Positions 11,433 through 20,447 of a stretch of 64,000 nucleotides of DNA are shown piece after piece. Positions within the stretch are counted from its first letter, which is position 1; the number at the start of each line of letters is the position of its first letter. Position numbers and translations under genes: made by a program. The DNA is from Comamonas terrigena NBRC 13299 (GTDB lineage: Bacteria; Pseudomonadota; Gammaproteobacteria; Burkholderiales; Burkholderiaceae_C). The stretch covers positions 1,197,001 through 1,261,000 of the forward strand of contig NZ_AP019749.1 of the NCBI RefSeq assembly GCF_006740045.1. The letters run 5' to 3'. The notes beneath the pieces were generated by a model. That model was given only the letters and a program-made list of their open reading frames with translations. It had not been told where the DNA came from and made no database searches.

Positions 11433-11474
11433 CCGCAGCCGCCGCGCCTGAGTGCCTAGGCACCCAGGCTGCGG
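11433..11474 (+). other. Inverted repeats between binding protein 2 and livH
   Basis: Outer arms CCGCAGCC (11433-11440) and GGCTGCGG (11467-11474) enclose the 12-bp perfect palindrome GTGCCTAGGCAC (11452-11463). There is no T tract. As with the hairpin after copy 1, it sits exactly where binding-protein expression would need to exceed permease expression. Confidence 0.5.
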
Positions 11475-11551
11475 TCCGGTCCTGTGCCCTGCGGGCGCGG
11501 GGCCGGCGCCACCAGGGCATCCCCCCTCTTTTCCCTTTTGTGTCGTTTCCC

Positions 11552-12436
11552 ATGGAAATCTTCGGTGTGTCATTGCCGGGCCTGATGAGCCAGCTGTTGC
11601 TGGGGCTCGTCAACGGCTCGTTTTACGCGATCCTGAGCTTGGGCCTGGCCGTGATCTTCGGTCTGCTCAACGTGATCAACTTTGCGCACGGCGCGTTGTT
11701 CATGCTCGGGGCGATGGTCACCTGGATGGCCATGAACTATTTCGAGATCAACTACTGGGTCATGCTGATTGCGGCCCCGTTCATCGTCGGGCTGTTCGGT
11801 GTGTTCATCGAGCGGTTCCTGCTGCGCTGGATCTACAAGCTCGACCACCTCTACGGCCTGCTGCTGACGCTGGGGCTGTCGCTGCTGATCGAAGGCGTGT
11901 TCCGCTCCGTCTACGGCGTCTCGGGCCTGGGTTACGACACCCCCGAAGCCCTGACCGGCGCCACCGACCTGGGCTTCATGATGCTGCCCAACTACCGCGC
12001 CTGGGTGGTGGTGGCCTCGCTGGTGGTGTGCGTTGCCACCTGGTATGTGATTGAAAAGACACGCATCGGCGCCTACCTGCGCGCCGGCACCGAAAACCCG
12101 CGCCTGGTGGAAGCCTTCGGCGTCAACGTGCCGGTGATGATCACGCTGACCTACGCCTTCGGCGTGGGCCTGGCCGCCTTTGCCGGCGTGCTGGCCGCAC
12201 CGGTCTACCAGGTCACGCCGCTGATGGGGCAGAACCTCATCATCGTGGTGTTCGCCGTGGTGGTGATTGGCGGCATGGGCTCCATCATGGGCTCCATCCT
12301 CACCGGTCTGGGCCTGGGCGTGATCGAAGGCCTGACCAAGGTCTTCTGGCCCGAAGCTTCGTCCACCGTGGTGTTCTTCATCATGGTCATCGTTCTCCTG
12401 ATCCGCCCCGCCGGCCTGTTCGGCAAAGAAAAGTAA
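11552..12436 (+). CDS. livH: Branched-chain amino acid-type ABC transporter permease (LivH family)
   Basis: Integral membrane permease, 294 residues, about eight hydrophobic helices. Family motifs include NGSFYAILSLGLAVIFGLLN near the N-terminus, INFAHGALFMLGA, and the cytoplasmic coupling region around FGVNVPVMITLTYAFGVGLA. The ATG at 11552 is chosen over an in-frame GTG four codons upstream; neither has a clear ribosome-binding site. livM starts 15 bases after the stop. Confidence 0.92.
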   Translation: MEIFGVSLPGLMSQLLLGLVNGSFYAILSLGLAVIFGLLNVINFAHGALFMLGAMVTWMAMNYFEINYWVMLIAAPFIVGLFGVFIERFLLRWIYKLDHLYGLLLTLGLSLLIEGVFRSVYGVSGLGYDTPEALTGATDLGFMMLPNYRAWVVVASLVVCVATWYVIEKTRIGAYLRAGTENPRLVEAFGVNVPVMITLTYAFGVGLAAFAGVLAAPVYQVTPLMGQNLIIVVFAVVVIGGMGSIMGSILTGLGLGVIEGLTKVFWPEASSTVVFFIMVIVLLIRPAGLFGKEK

Positions 12437-12451
12437 GCAGGGGCCAGCCAC

Positions 12452-13444
12452 ATGAACTCCAAGAAACTCGCTTTTACTGGCTACGGCCTGCTGCTGCTCG
12501 GCCTGATCGTGGCCCCCTTCTTCGGGGCCTACCCGGTGTTCGTGATGAAGCTGATGTGCTTCGCACTGTTCGCCTCGGCCTTCAACCTGCTGCTGGGCTA
12601 CACCGGCCTGCTGTCCTTCGGCCACGCGGCCTTTCTGGGCGGTGCGGCGTACGTGGCCGGCTATTCCATCAAGGCCTGGGCGTTCACGCCCGAGCTGGGC
12701 CTGATCCTGGGCACGCTGGCCGGGGCCTTCATCGGTCTGGTCGCTGGCTGGCTGGCCATCCGGCGCCAGGGCATCTATTTCTCGATGATCACGCTGGCGC
12801 TGGCGCAGATGCTGTTCTTCGTCTTCCTGCAAGCCAAGTTCACCGGAGGGGAAGACGGCCTGCAAGGCGTGCCGCGCGGCAAGCTGTTTGGCGTGATCGA
12901 CCTGTCCAGCGACCTGACCATGTACTACGTGGCCCTGGTGATCGTGGCGCTGGCCTTCCTGCTGATCGTGCGCACCGTGCACTCTCCGTTTGGCCAGGTG
13001 CTCAAGGCCATCAAGGAGAACGAGCCGCGCGCCATCTCGCTGGGTTATGACGTGCACCGCTTCAAGCTGCTGGCCTTTGTGCTGTCGGCCGCACTGACCG
13101 GTCTGGCCGGTGCGCTCAAGACCGTGGTGCTGGGTTTTGCCACCTTGTCGGACGCGCACTGGACCACCTCCGGTCACGTGATCCTGATGACGCTGATGGG
13201 CGGCCTGGGCACGCTGTCCGGCCCCATCGTCGGCTCGGCCGTGGTGGTGGCTCTGGAAAACAAGATCGGTGACTTTGGCAGCTTCCTGGCCAAGCTCACC
13301 GGCGTGGAATGGTTCTCCACGCTGGGTGAATCGGTGACCATCGTCACCGGCCTGATCTTTGTGATCTGCGTGCTGGCCTTCCGCCGCGGCATCATGGGTG
13401 AAATCATTGCCTGGCTGACCCGCCGCAAGAACGGGACCGCGTGA
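12452..13444 (+). CDS. livM: Branched-chain amino acid-type ABC transporter permease (LivM family)
   Basis: Second permease of the importer, 330 residues. Recognisable by LLGYTGLLSFGHAAFLGGAAY near the N-terminus and the EENEPRAISLGYDV-like coupling loop (here KENEPRAISLGYDV). The GGGGCCAGCC-ATG start follows the livH stop closely. A strong terminator lies about 45 bases downstream and closes the operon. Confidence 0.92.
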   Translation: MNSKKLAFTGYGLLLLGLIVAPFFGAYPVFVMKLMCFALFASAFNLLLGYTGLLSFGHAAFLGGAAYVAGYSIKAWAFTPELGLILGTLAGAFIGLVAGWLAIRRQGIYFSMITLALAQMLFFVFLQAKFTGGEDGLQGVPRGKLFGVIDLSSDLTMYYVALVIVALAFLLIVRTVHSPFGQVLKAIKENEPRAISLGYDVHRFKLLAFVLSAALTGLAGALKTVVLGFATLSDAHWTTSGHVILMTLMGGLGTLSGPIVGSAVVVALENKIGDFGSFLAKLTGVEWFSTLGESVTIVTGLIFVICVLAFRRGIMGEIIAWLTRRKNGTA

Positions 13445-13486
13445 TGCGGTGAAGCATTGCTGAAGGCCCTGCGGGCCTTTGCCATG

Positions 13487-13519
13487 AAAACGCCACGCAC
13501 TCCGGTGCGTGGCGTTTTG
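13487..13519 (+). terminator. Strong intrinsic terminator after livM
   Basis: A 14-bp perfect stem AAAACGCCACGCAC / GTGCGTGGCGTTTT around the loop TCCG, ending in a T-rich tail. The A run on the left arm gives a T run on the other strand, so it may also stop minus-strand transcripts from the convergent gene ending at 13648. Confidence 0.9.
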
Positions 13520-13647
13520 CTTTGGGCGCAGGTGTCGGGGCGTTGGGGCCTGCGGGCCGATGAGTTCCGTGGCGCTGCATGCCGGCGCATGTACGTGGGC
13601 AGCAGGGGGACAACCGCGGCCCAACGGTGTCTAGCCCGGCGAGGCCG

Positions 13648-14850
13648 TCACATCCTCAGCCGGCTGGCATACCCCGTCATTTCCAGGTAGCCCCGGCCCA
13701 CCAGCGGCAGCTGGTCGTCCAGCGCATCGCCCCCAGGGGGCAGTTGCAGCAGATCGCTCAGCCCCTCCCAGTACACGGCGCCGGTGGTGGCGCGGCTGTC
13801 CAGTTCCTGGGCGGCCACCTGAGCGCGCACCACATAGCGCCGGCCGGGCGTGTCCACGCGCCAGCGCACGGGGTAGCGGGCCTGGCTGGCCGGGCTGGTC
13901 CACCAGGCCAGCGGGGTGAACTGCACCTCCTGGTCGGCAAACACCTGCGGACTGGCACCGGGTGCGCGCAGCGAGCCGCCGCCCCACAGGGCCGAGCCAT
14001 CGTGTCGGCGCAGGTGAAAGGCAGTGAGGGCGCTGCCGTCGGCCAGGTTCATGCCGATCCAGTCCCAGCCTTCGGCCTCGGGGTGCATCAGCGCCGTGCT
14101 GCACTCGTGGTCCAGCCAGGCACGGTTGTGCAGTGCCGTGGTGGCGTTGGCGGGCACGGGGTCGATGGCCAGCTTCTGGCCGCGCACGGTGATGTGGCCG
14201 CTCACGGCCAGTTGGGGCTGGCTGTAGTAGTAGCTGGCCTGCTCCGGCAGCGGGCCTTTGCGGGATAGGCCGCCCCGGCCCTGCAGCAGCACCGGCTGGG
14301 TGGTGGCCAGCTCCAGCTCCAGCGCAAAGTCGGCGGCCTGCAGCTTGGCGCTGTAGCGGCTGGCCTGTGCGGCGCTCTGGCCGGGGACAGGCTGGCGGGC
14401 CAGGCGCCAGTCCTGGATGTGCACGGACGTGTCGTCCAGCGCCGCCTCGGCCAGGCCAAAGCCGGCGCGCGCCATGCGCTGGTCGTGCAGCAGCACCTGG
14501 CCCTGCACATCACACAGCGCCACATGGGCGAACAGCAACTGCTGGGCGGCAAAGGCGGAACGCAGGCCCTGTGCCGCGTCCACCCGACTGCGGAAGAACG
14601 TCAGCTGAAAACCCCAGGGCCGCCCGCCGGCCTGCACATGGCCGGTGATGTACCACCATTCGGTGCCCAGATCGGGGTGGCTGCCAAAGTCGCGCGGAAA
14701 AGCCAGTGTCCTGGGTGGCAGGGCCCAGGCGCTGGACAGGGGCAGCAGCGTGCCGGTGCCTCCCAGCAACCCCAGTGCACCCAAGGTGCGCAGTGCATGG
14801 CGGCGGGGCAGGGACGGCGCGGTCGGCGCAAGAGGGGGCCGCACGCTCAT
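13648..14850 (-). CDS. Tat-exported lipocalin-like / carotenoid 1,2-hydratase-like (CrtC/AttH) protein
   Basis: 400 residues. The N-terminus has a twin-arginine signal ([19 protein letters not shown]) followed by LPLSSAWA. The mature part shows AttH/CrtC-type motifs: [11 protein letters not shown], the [10 protein letters not shown] strand, [13 protein letters not shown] and DWIGMNL. CrtC itself hydrates carotenoids, but no other carotenoid gene is nearby, so a general lipocalin-like hydrolase or hydratase role in the periplasm is more likely (inference). The ATG at 14850 overlaps the stop of the upstream cysteine-synthase-like gene by 4 bases. Confidence 0.8.
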   Translation of the reverse strand: MSVRPPLAPTAPSLPRRHALRTLGALGLLGGTGTLLPLSSAWALPPRTLAFPRDFGSHPDLGTEWWYITGHVQAGGRPWGFQLTFFRSRVDAAQGLRSAFAAQQLLFAHVALCDVQGQVLLHDQRMARAGFGLAEAALDDTSVHIQDWRLARQPVPGQSAAQASRYSAKLQAADFALELELATTQPVLLQGRGGLSRKGPLPEQASYYYSQPQLAVSGHITVRGQKLAIDPVPANATTALHNRAWLDHECSTALMHPEAEGWDWIGMNLADGSALTAFHLRRHDGSALWGGGSLRAPGASPQVFADQEVQFTPLAWWTSPASQARYPVRWRVDTPGRRYVVRAQVAAQELDSRATTGAVYWEGLSDLLQLPPGGDALDDQLPLVGRGYLEMTGYASRLRM

Positions 14851-15950
14851 ACCCAGCGCTGCACCTGGCCCTGGCGGTCCAGCAACTGCTGCAGCCGGGC
14901 CAGTGCCGGGGCCACATCGCCCAGTTGCTGTTGCACCCACTGCGCATCGTGGTAGGTACACAGATAGCGTTCGCCGGCATCGCACAGCAGCGACAGGATG
15001 GAGCCCTGTTCACCGCGGTCGCGCATGTCGCAGGCCAGGCGCAGCATGGCCACCAGATTGGTGCCGGTGGACGGGCCCACGCGCCGCCCCAGCAACTGGC
15101 CCAGCAACTGCATGGCGGCGATGGATGCCAGGTTGTCCACTTCTTCCATGCGGTCCACCAGCGAGGGAATGAAGCTGGGCTCCACACGCGGGCGGCCGAT
15201 GCCTTCGATGCGCGATCCGCAGGCGGTGAGCGTGGCATCCCCGGTGCGGTGGTAGGCGGAAAACACGCTGCCTTCGGGGTCGGCCACACAGACCTGCGTG
15301 GAAAGGCTTTGGTAGCGCACCCAGCGGCCGATGGTGGCGCTGGTGCCGCCGGTGCCTGCGCCCACCACAATCCAGCGCGGCACCGGGTGGCGTTCGCGTT
15401 GCATCTGGCTGAACATGCTTTGCGCGATATTGTTGTTGCCGCGCCAGTCGGTGGCCCGCTCGGCATAGGTGAACTGGTCCATGTAGTGGCCGCCGGTGTC
15501 GTGCGCGATGGTGCGGGCTGCGTCATAGACCTCGGCCGCGCTGTCCACGAAATGGCAGCGCCCGCCGTGGAATTCGATCTGCGCCACCTTCTCGGCCGAG
15601 GTGCTGCGCGGCATGACCGCCACAAACGGCAGATCCAGCAGCCGGGCAAAGTAGGCCTCGCTGACGGCAGTGGAGCCGCTGGAGGCTTCCACAATCGTCG
15701 CGCCCTCGCGTATCCAGCCATTGCACAGCGCATACAGAAACAGCGAGCGCGCCAGCCGGTGTTTGAGGCTGCCGGTGGGATGGGTGGATTCGTCCTTCAG
15801 ATACAGGTCGATGCCGCAGCGGGCAAAGCCGGGCAGGTTCAGCGGGATCAGGTGGGTGTCGGCACTGCGCTGGTAGTCGGCTTCGATGCGGGCGATGGCG
15901 TCGTGGAGCCAGCTGGTCGGGATGGGGAGAGCGGCTTGCATGGTGCCCAT
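14847..15950 (-). CDS. PLP-dependent cysteine synthase/desulfhydrase-like enzyme
   Basis: Fold-type II PLP enzyme, 367 residues. The cofactor Lys is K63 in PTGSLKHR, the substrate loop is SSGSTA (90-95) and the PLP-phosphate loop is [12 protein letters not shown] (197-208). The layout resembles the CysK-like group that includes the actinobacterial L-cysteine desulfhydrase Cds1 rather than CysK/CysM proper; the exact reaction is uncertain. It is coupled to the exported CrtC-like gene by an ATGA overlap. A second in-frame ATG at 15941 is also possible. Confidence 0.8.
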   Translation of the reverse strand: MGTMQAALPIPTSWLHDAIARIEADYQRSADTHLIPLNLPGFARCGIDLYLKDESTHPTGSLKHRLARSLFLYALCNGWIREGATIVEASSGSTAVSEAYFARLLDLPFVAVMPRSTSAEKVAQIEFHGGRCHFVDSAAEVYDAARTIAHDTGGHYMDQFTYAERATDWRGNNNIAQSMFSQMQRERHPVPRWIVVGAGTGGTSATIGRWVRYQSLSTQVCVADPEGSVFSAYHRTGDATLTACGSRIEGIGRPRVEPSFIPSLVDRMEEVDNLASIAAMQLLGQLLGRRVGPSTGTNLVAMLRLACDMRDRGEQGSILSLLCDAGERYLCTYHDAQWVQQQLGDVAPALARLQQLLDRQGQVQRWV

Positions 15951-16093
15951 TGTGCAATGGGCGGGAGACCGATCCGGGCCAGACCGTTGGTGCAGTGCGG
16001 TAGTGCGGCATGCCGTGGCGCTATTGCGGACGTACTACCATGGTGTGCGGCCGCACAGACCGGCGGCATGCTCTCCGATACCGAAGAAAGGAT

Positions 16094-16741
16094 ATGGACA
16101 TGGCTTTCACCCTGCATGTGGGCAACCCGCCGCTGGACCCCCGGCTGGCACAGGTGCTGGAGTACTGGCTGGGCGCCGAGCAGCCCACCGACGCCACGGC
16201 ACTGGCGCGCAAGCAGCTGTGGTTCAGCAAGGATGAAGCCGTGGACGAGGAAATCCGCCACCGCTTTGGCGCCGTGATGCAGGAAGCCCTGAGCGGCCGC
16301 CTGAACGGCGATGCCGCCACCCCGCTGGGGCGGCTGGCGGTGATCATTGTGCTGGACCAGTTCATGCGCAACGCCCACCGTGGCACGCCCAAGAGCTTTG
16401 CCGGCGATCCGCTGGCCTTGCAGCTGGCGCTGGAGGGCATTGCCCAGGGCCATGACACCGACGACCGCATTCCACCGGTGGCGCGCATCTTTTTCTACCT
16501 GCCGCTGGAGCATGCCGAGGATCTGGCCATGCAGCAGCACAGCGTGGTGGCCTTTGAGCAGCTGGCGCAGGAGGCGGGGCCCGCCACGCGCGATTTCTTT
16601 GCCGTCACCGCCGATTACGCCCACCGCCACCGCGACGTCATTGAACGCTTTGGCCGTTTCCCCCACCGCAATCCCATTCTGGGACGGGCGAGCACGGCCG
16701 AGGAAAAGGTCTACCTGGCCCAGCCCGGCGCGGGCTTCTAA
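16094..16741 (+). CDS. DUF924 family protein
   Basis: 215-residue soluble, mostly helical protein. Family motifs are visible: VLEYWLG at the N-terminus, QLWFSKDEAVDEEIRHRFG, LGRLAVIIVLDQFMRN, RIFFYLPLEHAED and RFGRFPHRNPILGR. DUF924 proteins have a tetratricopeptide-like fold and unknown function. The ATG at 16094 follows GAAAGGA and is 143 bases from the divergent gene at 15950. Confidence 0.85.
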   Translation: MDMAFTLHVGNPPLDPRLAQVLEYWLGAEQPTDATALARKQLWFSKDEAVDEEIRHRFGAVMQEALSGRLNGDAATPLGRLAVIIVLDQFMRNAHRGTPKSFAGDPLALQLALEGIAQGHDTDDRIPPVARIFFYLPLEHAEDLAMQQHSVVAFEQLAQEAGPATRDFFAVTADYAHRHRDVIERFGRFPHRNPILGRASTAEEKVYLAQPGAGF

Positions 16742-17121
16742 GCACGGCCCGGCATCGCCCGTTCTCACAAGCCCTCGCAAGGACGTGGTACCGCAGTCGG
16801 GTGCATGCCCGCGCTGCGCTGCCTGGCGCGTGGTGCCACGCCTGCGGCATCTGGCTGGTGGTGTACTGCGGGGAATTCCGCCCAGGGGGTGCTCCTGGGA
16901 CGGGCGTGCACACGGATAGCGGTTGGGTCACCTGCAGTCGGTGCAAGTGGATGATTTGAAAGTGTTTTGTGTTGTATCAACCACCCCGGCCGCACCTCGG
17001 GAATGGGCTGCCAGGGCGGCGATTGCTGGGTAAGATGAAACGGCAGCCCAGGTCAGTCTGTCCTTGGAATGCACCCGGGCCTGCACACCACCCCCCTCTC
17101 GCCGACCCAAGCAAAGGAGTG
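16742..17121. other. Intergenic region without recognised genes
   Basis: About 380 bases between the DUF924 and DUF465 genes. Short open frames exist on both strands but none has conserved-looking sequence or a ribosome-binding site. A ribosome-binding site for the DUF465 gene (AAAGGA) is at 17113-17118. I see no terminator or promoter that I can defend. Confidence 0.5.
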
Positions 17122-17355
17122 ATGATGTTTCCTGAGTTTCGCGAACAGATTGCGGACATGCGCGCCAACGACCGCCATTTCAGCCGCCTCTTCGAACAGC
17201 ACAATGCGCTGGACCATGAGATCAAGAACCTGGAAGACCGGCGTACGCCCAGTCTGCACACCCAGATTGAAAAGCTCAAAAAAGAAAAGCTGCTGATCAA
17301 GGAAAGGCTCTACACCATGCTCAAGGGCTGTGCCAACGGCACTGCACCTGCGTGA
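17122..17355 (+). CDS. DUF465 (YdcH-like) small protein
   Basis: 77 residues, charged and predicted to form a helical hairpin. It matches YdcH/DUF465 proteins: FPEFREQIADMRANDRHF, then FEQHNALDHEIKNLE and EKLKKEKLLIKERLY. Function unknown. The ATG at 17122 (or the adjacent one at 17125) follows AAAGGAGTG; longer in-frame extensions upstream are not conserved-looking. Confidence 0.85.
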   Translation: MMFPEFREQIADMRANDRHFSRLFEQHNALDHEIKNLEDRRTPSLHTQIEKLKKEKLLIKERLYTMLKGCANGTAPA

Positions 17356-17385
17356 GGTGGTGCAGTGCCTGTAGCGCTGGCGCTG

Positions 17386-17437
17386 CGTGTCCCCTGCCCA
17401 CCTGTGCACCGCGGTGCACAGGTGGGCAGGGGACACG
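17386..17437. repeat. 52-bp perfect palindrome
   Basis: The left half starts CGTGTCCCCTGCCCACC and the right half is its exact reverse complement, meeting at a central GC (17411-17412) with no spacer. It lies 30 bases after the DUF465 stop, in a 270-base gap between convergent genes. There is no T tract, so it is not a typical intrinsic terminator. Confidence 0.95.
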
Positions 17438-17549
17438 GCCTTGCTGCGGCGCTGCCCTTGCCCGGTAGCCAGGGCTGGAGGCCAGTCTCCCTCCCGTGTG
17501 GGAGGCCGCATCTGCCCCAGGGCTGGCGCAAACGGGTCAACGCCCCATG

Positions 17550-17583
17550 AAAAAAGGCAGCTTTCGCAAGAAAGACTGCCTTT
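17550..17583 (-). terminator. Intrinsic terminator after the acyltransferase gene
   Basis: Read on the minus strand, AAAGGCAG-T-CTTTC pairs with GAAAG-CTGCCTTT (one bulged base, 4-base loop) and is followed by a run of six T (complement of 17550-17555). It lies 42 bases past the acyltransferase stop. Confidence 0.85.
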
Positions 17584-17625
17584 GTGTTATCTGCTTCCCG
17601 GTTCCTGGCCGGTGAAGGGGCGCGG

Positions 17626-18735
17626 TCAGCGGCCGCGTGGAGCGGTTTCCATGTTGGCAGCCTCCACCTTGCCCGCGTCGGCAGCCGTCTGTGGGTGACC
17701 TTGGGGTACGGCATCGCGGCGGCGCAGTGCCCAGCGCTCGATGGTGTAGAACGACAGGGCGGCCAGGGCCGTGGAGATGACAAAACCCAGCAGCACGGTG
17801 ACCGGCCAGGCGAATTCCGCACGCAGCCAGCGCACCACCGGGTAGTGCCACAGGTAGATGCCGTAGGACAGCTTGCCGATGTAGACCAGCCAGGGCGCGG
17901 ACAGCATCTCATAGACCAGTCCCTGGCCGGGCAGCACGGCCACCAGCACCACCAGAGCGGCCATTTCCACCACCGTCAGTCCCCATACCATGGGGCCCAT
18001 ATCGCCCCATTCCATGGCCATCAGCAGCGGCACGGCCAGCGGAATCCACATCAGGCGCGGCAAGTGCTGCTGCAGGCGATCCAGCAGCGGGTGGCGGTCC
18101 AGCACCAGGGCCGCCAGCAAGCTGCCCAGCAGCAGACCGGTGGTGCGGGTGTCAAAGCGGAAGAACACCGCATAGAACTCCTGACCCAGCAGCACCCACA
18201 GCACGCGCCAGGCCCAGCCCAGCACGAACAGGGCCGCAATCGCACGCCACAGCGTGCCCGGGCTGCTGCGGCGGGCCAGCCACAGCAGGGCGATGGGCCA
18301 GACCAGATAGAAATGTTCTTCCACCGACAGCGACCACATGTGCAGCAGCGTGTCCGGGCTGTCGAAGAAGGCAATGCCGTAATCGGCCAGGTACAGCAGC
18401 GACACCAGGGCATCGCTGTACACATCCTCCAGATCGGGCCAGACCAGGGGGGCCAGCAGCGCGTAGGCGGCCAGAAACACCGCCAGCGGGGGCATCAGAC
18501 GGTAAAAGCGCCGGCGGTAGAACTCCCAGAAGTCGATGCGGCCCGTGGCCTGTATTTCCTTGAGCAGCAGCGAGGTGATCAGATAGCCGCTGAGCACGAA
18601 GAACAGGTCCACGCCAAAGAATGCGCCGTCAAACATGGGCGCATGGGCGTGGGACAGGATGACCAGCAGGATGGCGACCGCACGCAGTCCATCCAGTGCG
18701 GGGTTGTAGGCCAGCTTCAAGGGGTTCTGGGGCAA
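17626..18735 (-). CDS. Acyltransferase 3 family membrane protein (OafA/YrhL-like)
   Basis: Polytopic inner-membrane O-acyltransferase, 369 residues, about ten hydrophobic helices. Family features: LDGLRAVAILLVILSHA with the conserved His H29, FFGVDLFFVLSGYLIT, and FYRRRFYRLMPPL. Such enzymes acylate surface glycans or other exported molecules; the substrate is unknown. I place the start at a TTG (18735) because AGGAGG lies 9 bases upstream and the family N-terminus begins there. The frame continues to a first ATG at 18813, but the added residues are not family-like. Confidence 0.8.
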   Translation of the reverse strand: MPQNPLKLAYNPALDGLRAVAILLVILSHAHAPMFDGAFFGVDLFFVLSGYLITSLLLKEIQATGRIDFWEFYRRRFYRLMPPLAVFLAAYALLAPLVWPDLEDVYSDALVSLLYLADYGIAFFDSPDTLLHMWSLSVEEHFYLVWPIALLWLARRSSPGTLWRAIAALFVLGWAWRVLWVLLGQEFYAVFFRFDTRTTGLLLGSLLAALVLDRHPLLDRLQQHLPRLMWIPLAVPLLMAMEWGDMGPMVWGLTVVEMAALVVLVAVLPGQGLVYEMLSAPWLVYIGKLSYGIYLWHYPVVRWLRAEFAWPVTVLLGFVISTALAALSFYTIERWALRRRDAVPQGHPQTAADAGKVEAANMETAPRGR

Positions 18736-19314
18736 AACGCGGCACCTCCTCGGATCGGGCTCCGGGCCCGGTGTGCAAACAGACAAAGTGCAATCCTGCG
18801 CAATGCGTGCCATGGACTGCAGCGTGGCGCCAGGGACGCGGCGCCTCAAACAAGGTGTGGGGGTCCTGGTGCAGCATGTTCCGTACCCAGGGGCAGACAA
18901 TCTGGACCTGTCCGTCTTCCCGCGCAGCGGCAGCGGATGGACATCCCACAGCGAAAGCGGGGCCTGGGCGGAGCGCGCCAGGAGGCTTTCACGGCATGCA
19001 GACTGAGTGCATGCGCAGCCCTGAAGTTCCGCTGTCCGGTATCCGGCACAGCCCGCAGGGGTGGGCGCATTCTAGCGGCAGCTCCCGGGCAATGTCGCTG
19101 GACTGTACGCAATGTGACAAACGAGACATTCCCGCAAGATGTGCTTGCAAGTGGCTGTGCCGCAAGAGATCGCTCGGCCGCCTGGGCCCTGCTGGGGTCC
19201 CAGACCCGGGCCCTGCGTTGGCACCCCGGGGGATGGCCTGCGTCCGGCGTTGGCGCAGGCATGGACCTGCCGTTCCAAAGGTTCGTGCCATCGAACCCAG
19301 GAACAAGCGCGCTG
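18736..19314. other. Intergenic region without recognised genes
   Basis: About 580 bases between the start of the acyltransferase and the stop of the next minus-strand gene. Apart from the AGGAGG ribosome-binding site at 18745-18750 (minus strand), I recognise no gene, RNA or clear promoter. It has several GGGCCC-type GC-rich repeats near 19180-19215. Confidence 0.5.
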
Positions 19315-20223
19315 TCAGTGTGCCAGCGGCAGCTGCAGCTGTTCCAGCGGCGTGTCGTCGGGTTGGGCCAGCATGCGCTTGAGTGTCTCGCCCATGGGAA
19401 GGTTCAGGTTCACGTTCTTGGGCGGGATCGGCTGGGTGAACCATTTGGCGTAGAGCTGGTGGATCTCACCGTTCTTCATCATCTGGCGCAAGGCGGCATC
19501 CACGGCTTTTTTTACTTCCGGGTCGCGCCGGGTGAACTGGATGGCAATCGGCTCGGCGCCAATCACCTCGCCCACAATCTTCCAGCCCTGGGGGTTCTTG
19601 GACTGGGCGATCACGCCCGCCAGCAGGTTGTCGTCCAGCACAAAGGCATCGACGCGGCCGGCTTCGAGTTGCAGCATGCTTTCAAAATGGTCCTTGCCCA
19701 TGCGGGTGTCGAACTGGATGCTGTGGGCATCGGCGTACTTGCGCAGAATCTGCACGGCCGTGGTGCCGGTGGTGGCAACCACTTTCTTGCCATTCAACTG
19801 CTGAAAGCTGGTGATGGGCGAATGGGCCGGCACGGCCATGCGGACCTCGCTCACATAGGTGGTCAGACCGAAGGCCACCTGCTCCTGGCGGCGCAGGGTA
19901 TTGGTCATGCTGGCGCAGTTGAAGTCGGCCGTGCCGTTGTCGATCAACGGCATGGTGTTCTGGGCCGTCAGCACCATGTACTTCAGCCGGGCCTTGGGCG
20001 CGATGGCATGGATCACCTTCTGGCACAGCTCCAGGTGGTAGCCGGTGAAGGTTTCGTTGGCGTCCAGCGTATAGACCATGGGAGAGGCGCTTTCGCGCAC
20101 GCCCACCACCACGGTGCCGCCGTCGCGCCATTTCTGCAGGGTGGCCGACGGGGCGGCATGGACAGACAAGGCACTGGCCGACAGGGCCAGCAGGGCGACA
20201 GACCCGGCAAACACAGAACGCAT
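19315..20223 (-). CDS. Extracellular solute-binding protein family 3 (amino acid-type)
   Basis: Periplasmic binding protein of 302 residues with a signal peptide (MRSVFAGSVALLALSASAL, cleavage near VHAA). Family 3 features: VVVGVRESASPMVY, GYHLELCQKV, ARLKYMVLTAQNTMPLIDNGTADF and GKDHFESMLQLEAGRVDAFVLDD. This resembles glutamate/aspartate GltI proteins. No permease or ATPase gene is adjacent, so the transporter partners must lie elsewhere. An intrinsic terminator structure ends 4 bases before the start codon. Confidence 0.85.
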   Translation of the reverse strand: MRSVFAGSVALLALSASALSVHAAPSATLQKWRDGGTVVVGVRESASPMVYTLDANETFTGYHLELCQKVIHAIAPKARLKYMVLTAQNTMPLIDNGTADFNCASMTNTLRRQEQVAFGLTTYVSEVRMAVPAHSPITSFQQLNGKKVVATTGTTAVQILRKYADAHSIQFDTRMGKDHFESMLQLEAGRVDAFVLDDNLLAGVIAQSKNPQGWKIVGEVIGAEPIAIQFTRRDPEVKKAVDAALRQMMKNGEIHQLYAKWFTQPIPPKNVNLNLPMGETLKRMLAQPDDTPLEQLQLPLAH

Positions 20224-20226
20224 GGC

Positions 20227-20258
20227 AAAAAAAGGAGGCGCTACCGCGGCAGCGCCTC
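20227..20258 (-). terminator. Intrinsic terminator abutting the family 3 binding-protein start codon
   Basis: Minus-strand stem GAGGCGCT / AGCGCCTC (20251-20258 with 20235-20242), 8-base loop, then seven T (complement of 20227-20233) and GCC-ATG. It could end the upstream DTW gene transcript, or serve as an attenuator for the binding protein, because no promoter fits between it and the ATG. Confidence 0.75.
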
Positions 20259-20328
20259 TCAAAGGAAGTTGGGGGGAGGGCGCCTATTCTTCCAGATGCT
20301 TCATGCCTTGCAGTGGAATGCTTATGCC

Positions 20329-20373
20329 CCCGGCAGCGCCGTCGCTTCGGGTGTGCCTGCCGACGCTGCCGGG
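20329..20373 (-). other. Long-loop inverted repeat upstream of the family 3 binding protein
   Basis: Perfect 10-bp arms CCCGGCAGCG (20329-20338) and CGCTGCCGGG (20364-20373) with a 25-base loop. It lies between the DTW gene stop and the terminator at 20227-20258, and so could belong to a structured leader. Confidence 0.5.
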
Positions 20374-20447
20374 AAATCACACATCTATGGATGGCAGGCG
20401 CCGCAGCGGCGTGCGCGGCCCGCGGATGCCCAGGCAGCCGTGGCTCT

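Noticed and set aside
13648..14850. Carotenoid biosynthesis locus because of the CrtC-like protein
   Set aside because: No crtB, crtI, crtD or crtF-like gene is present, and ispA/dxs are general isoprenoid genes 20 kb away.
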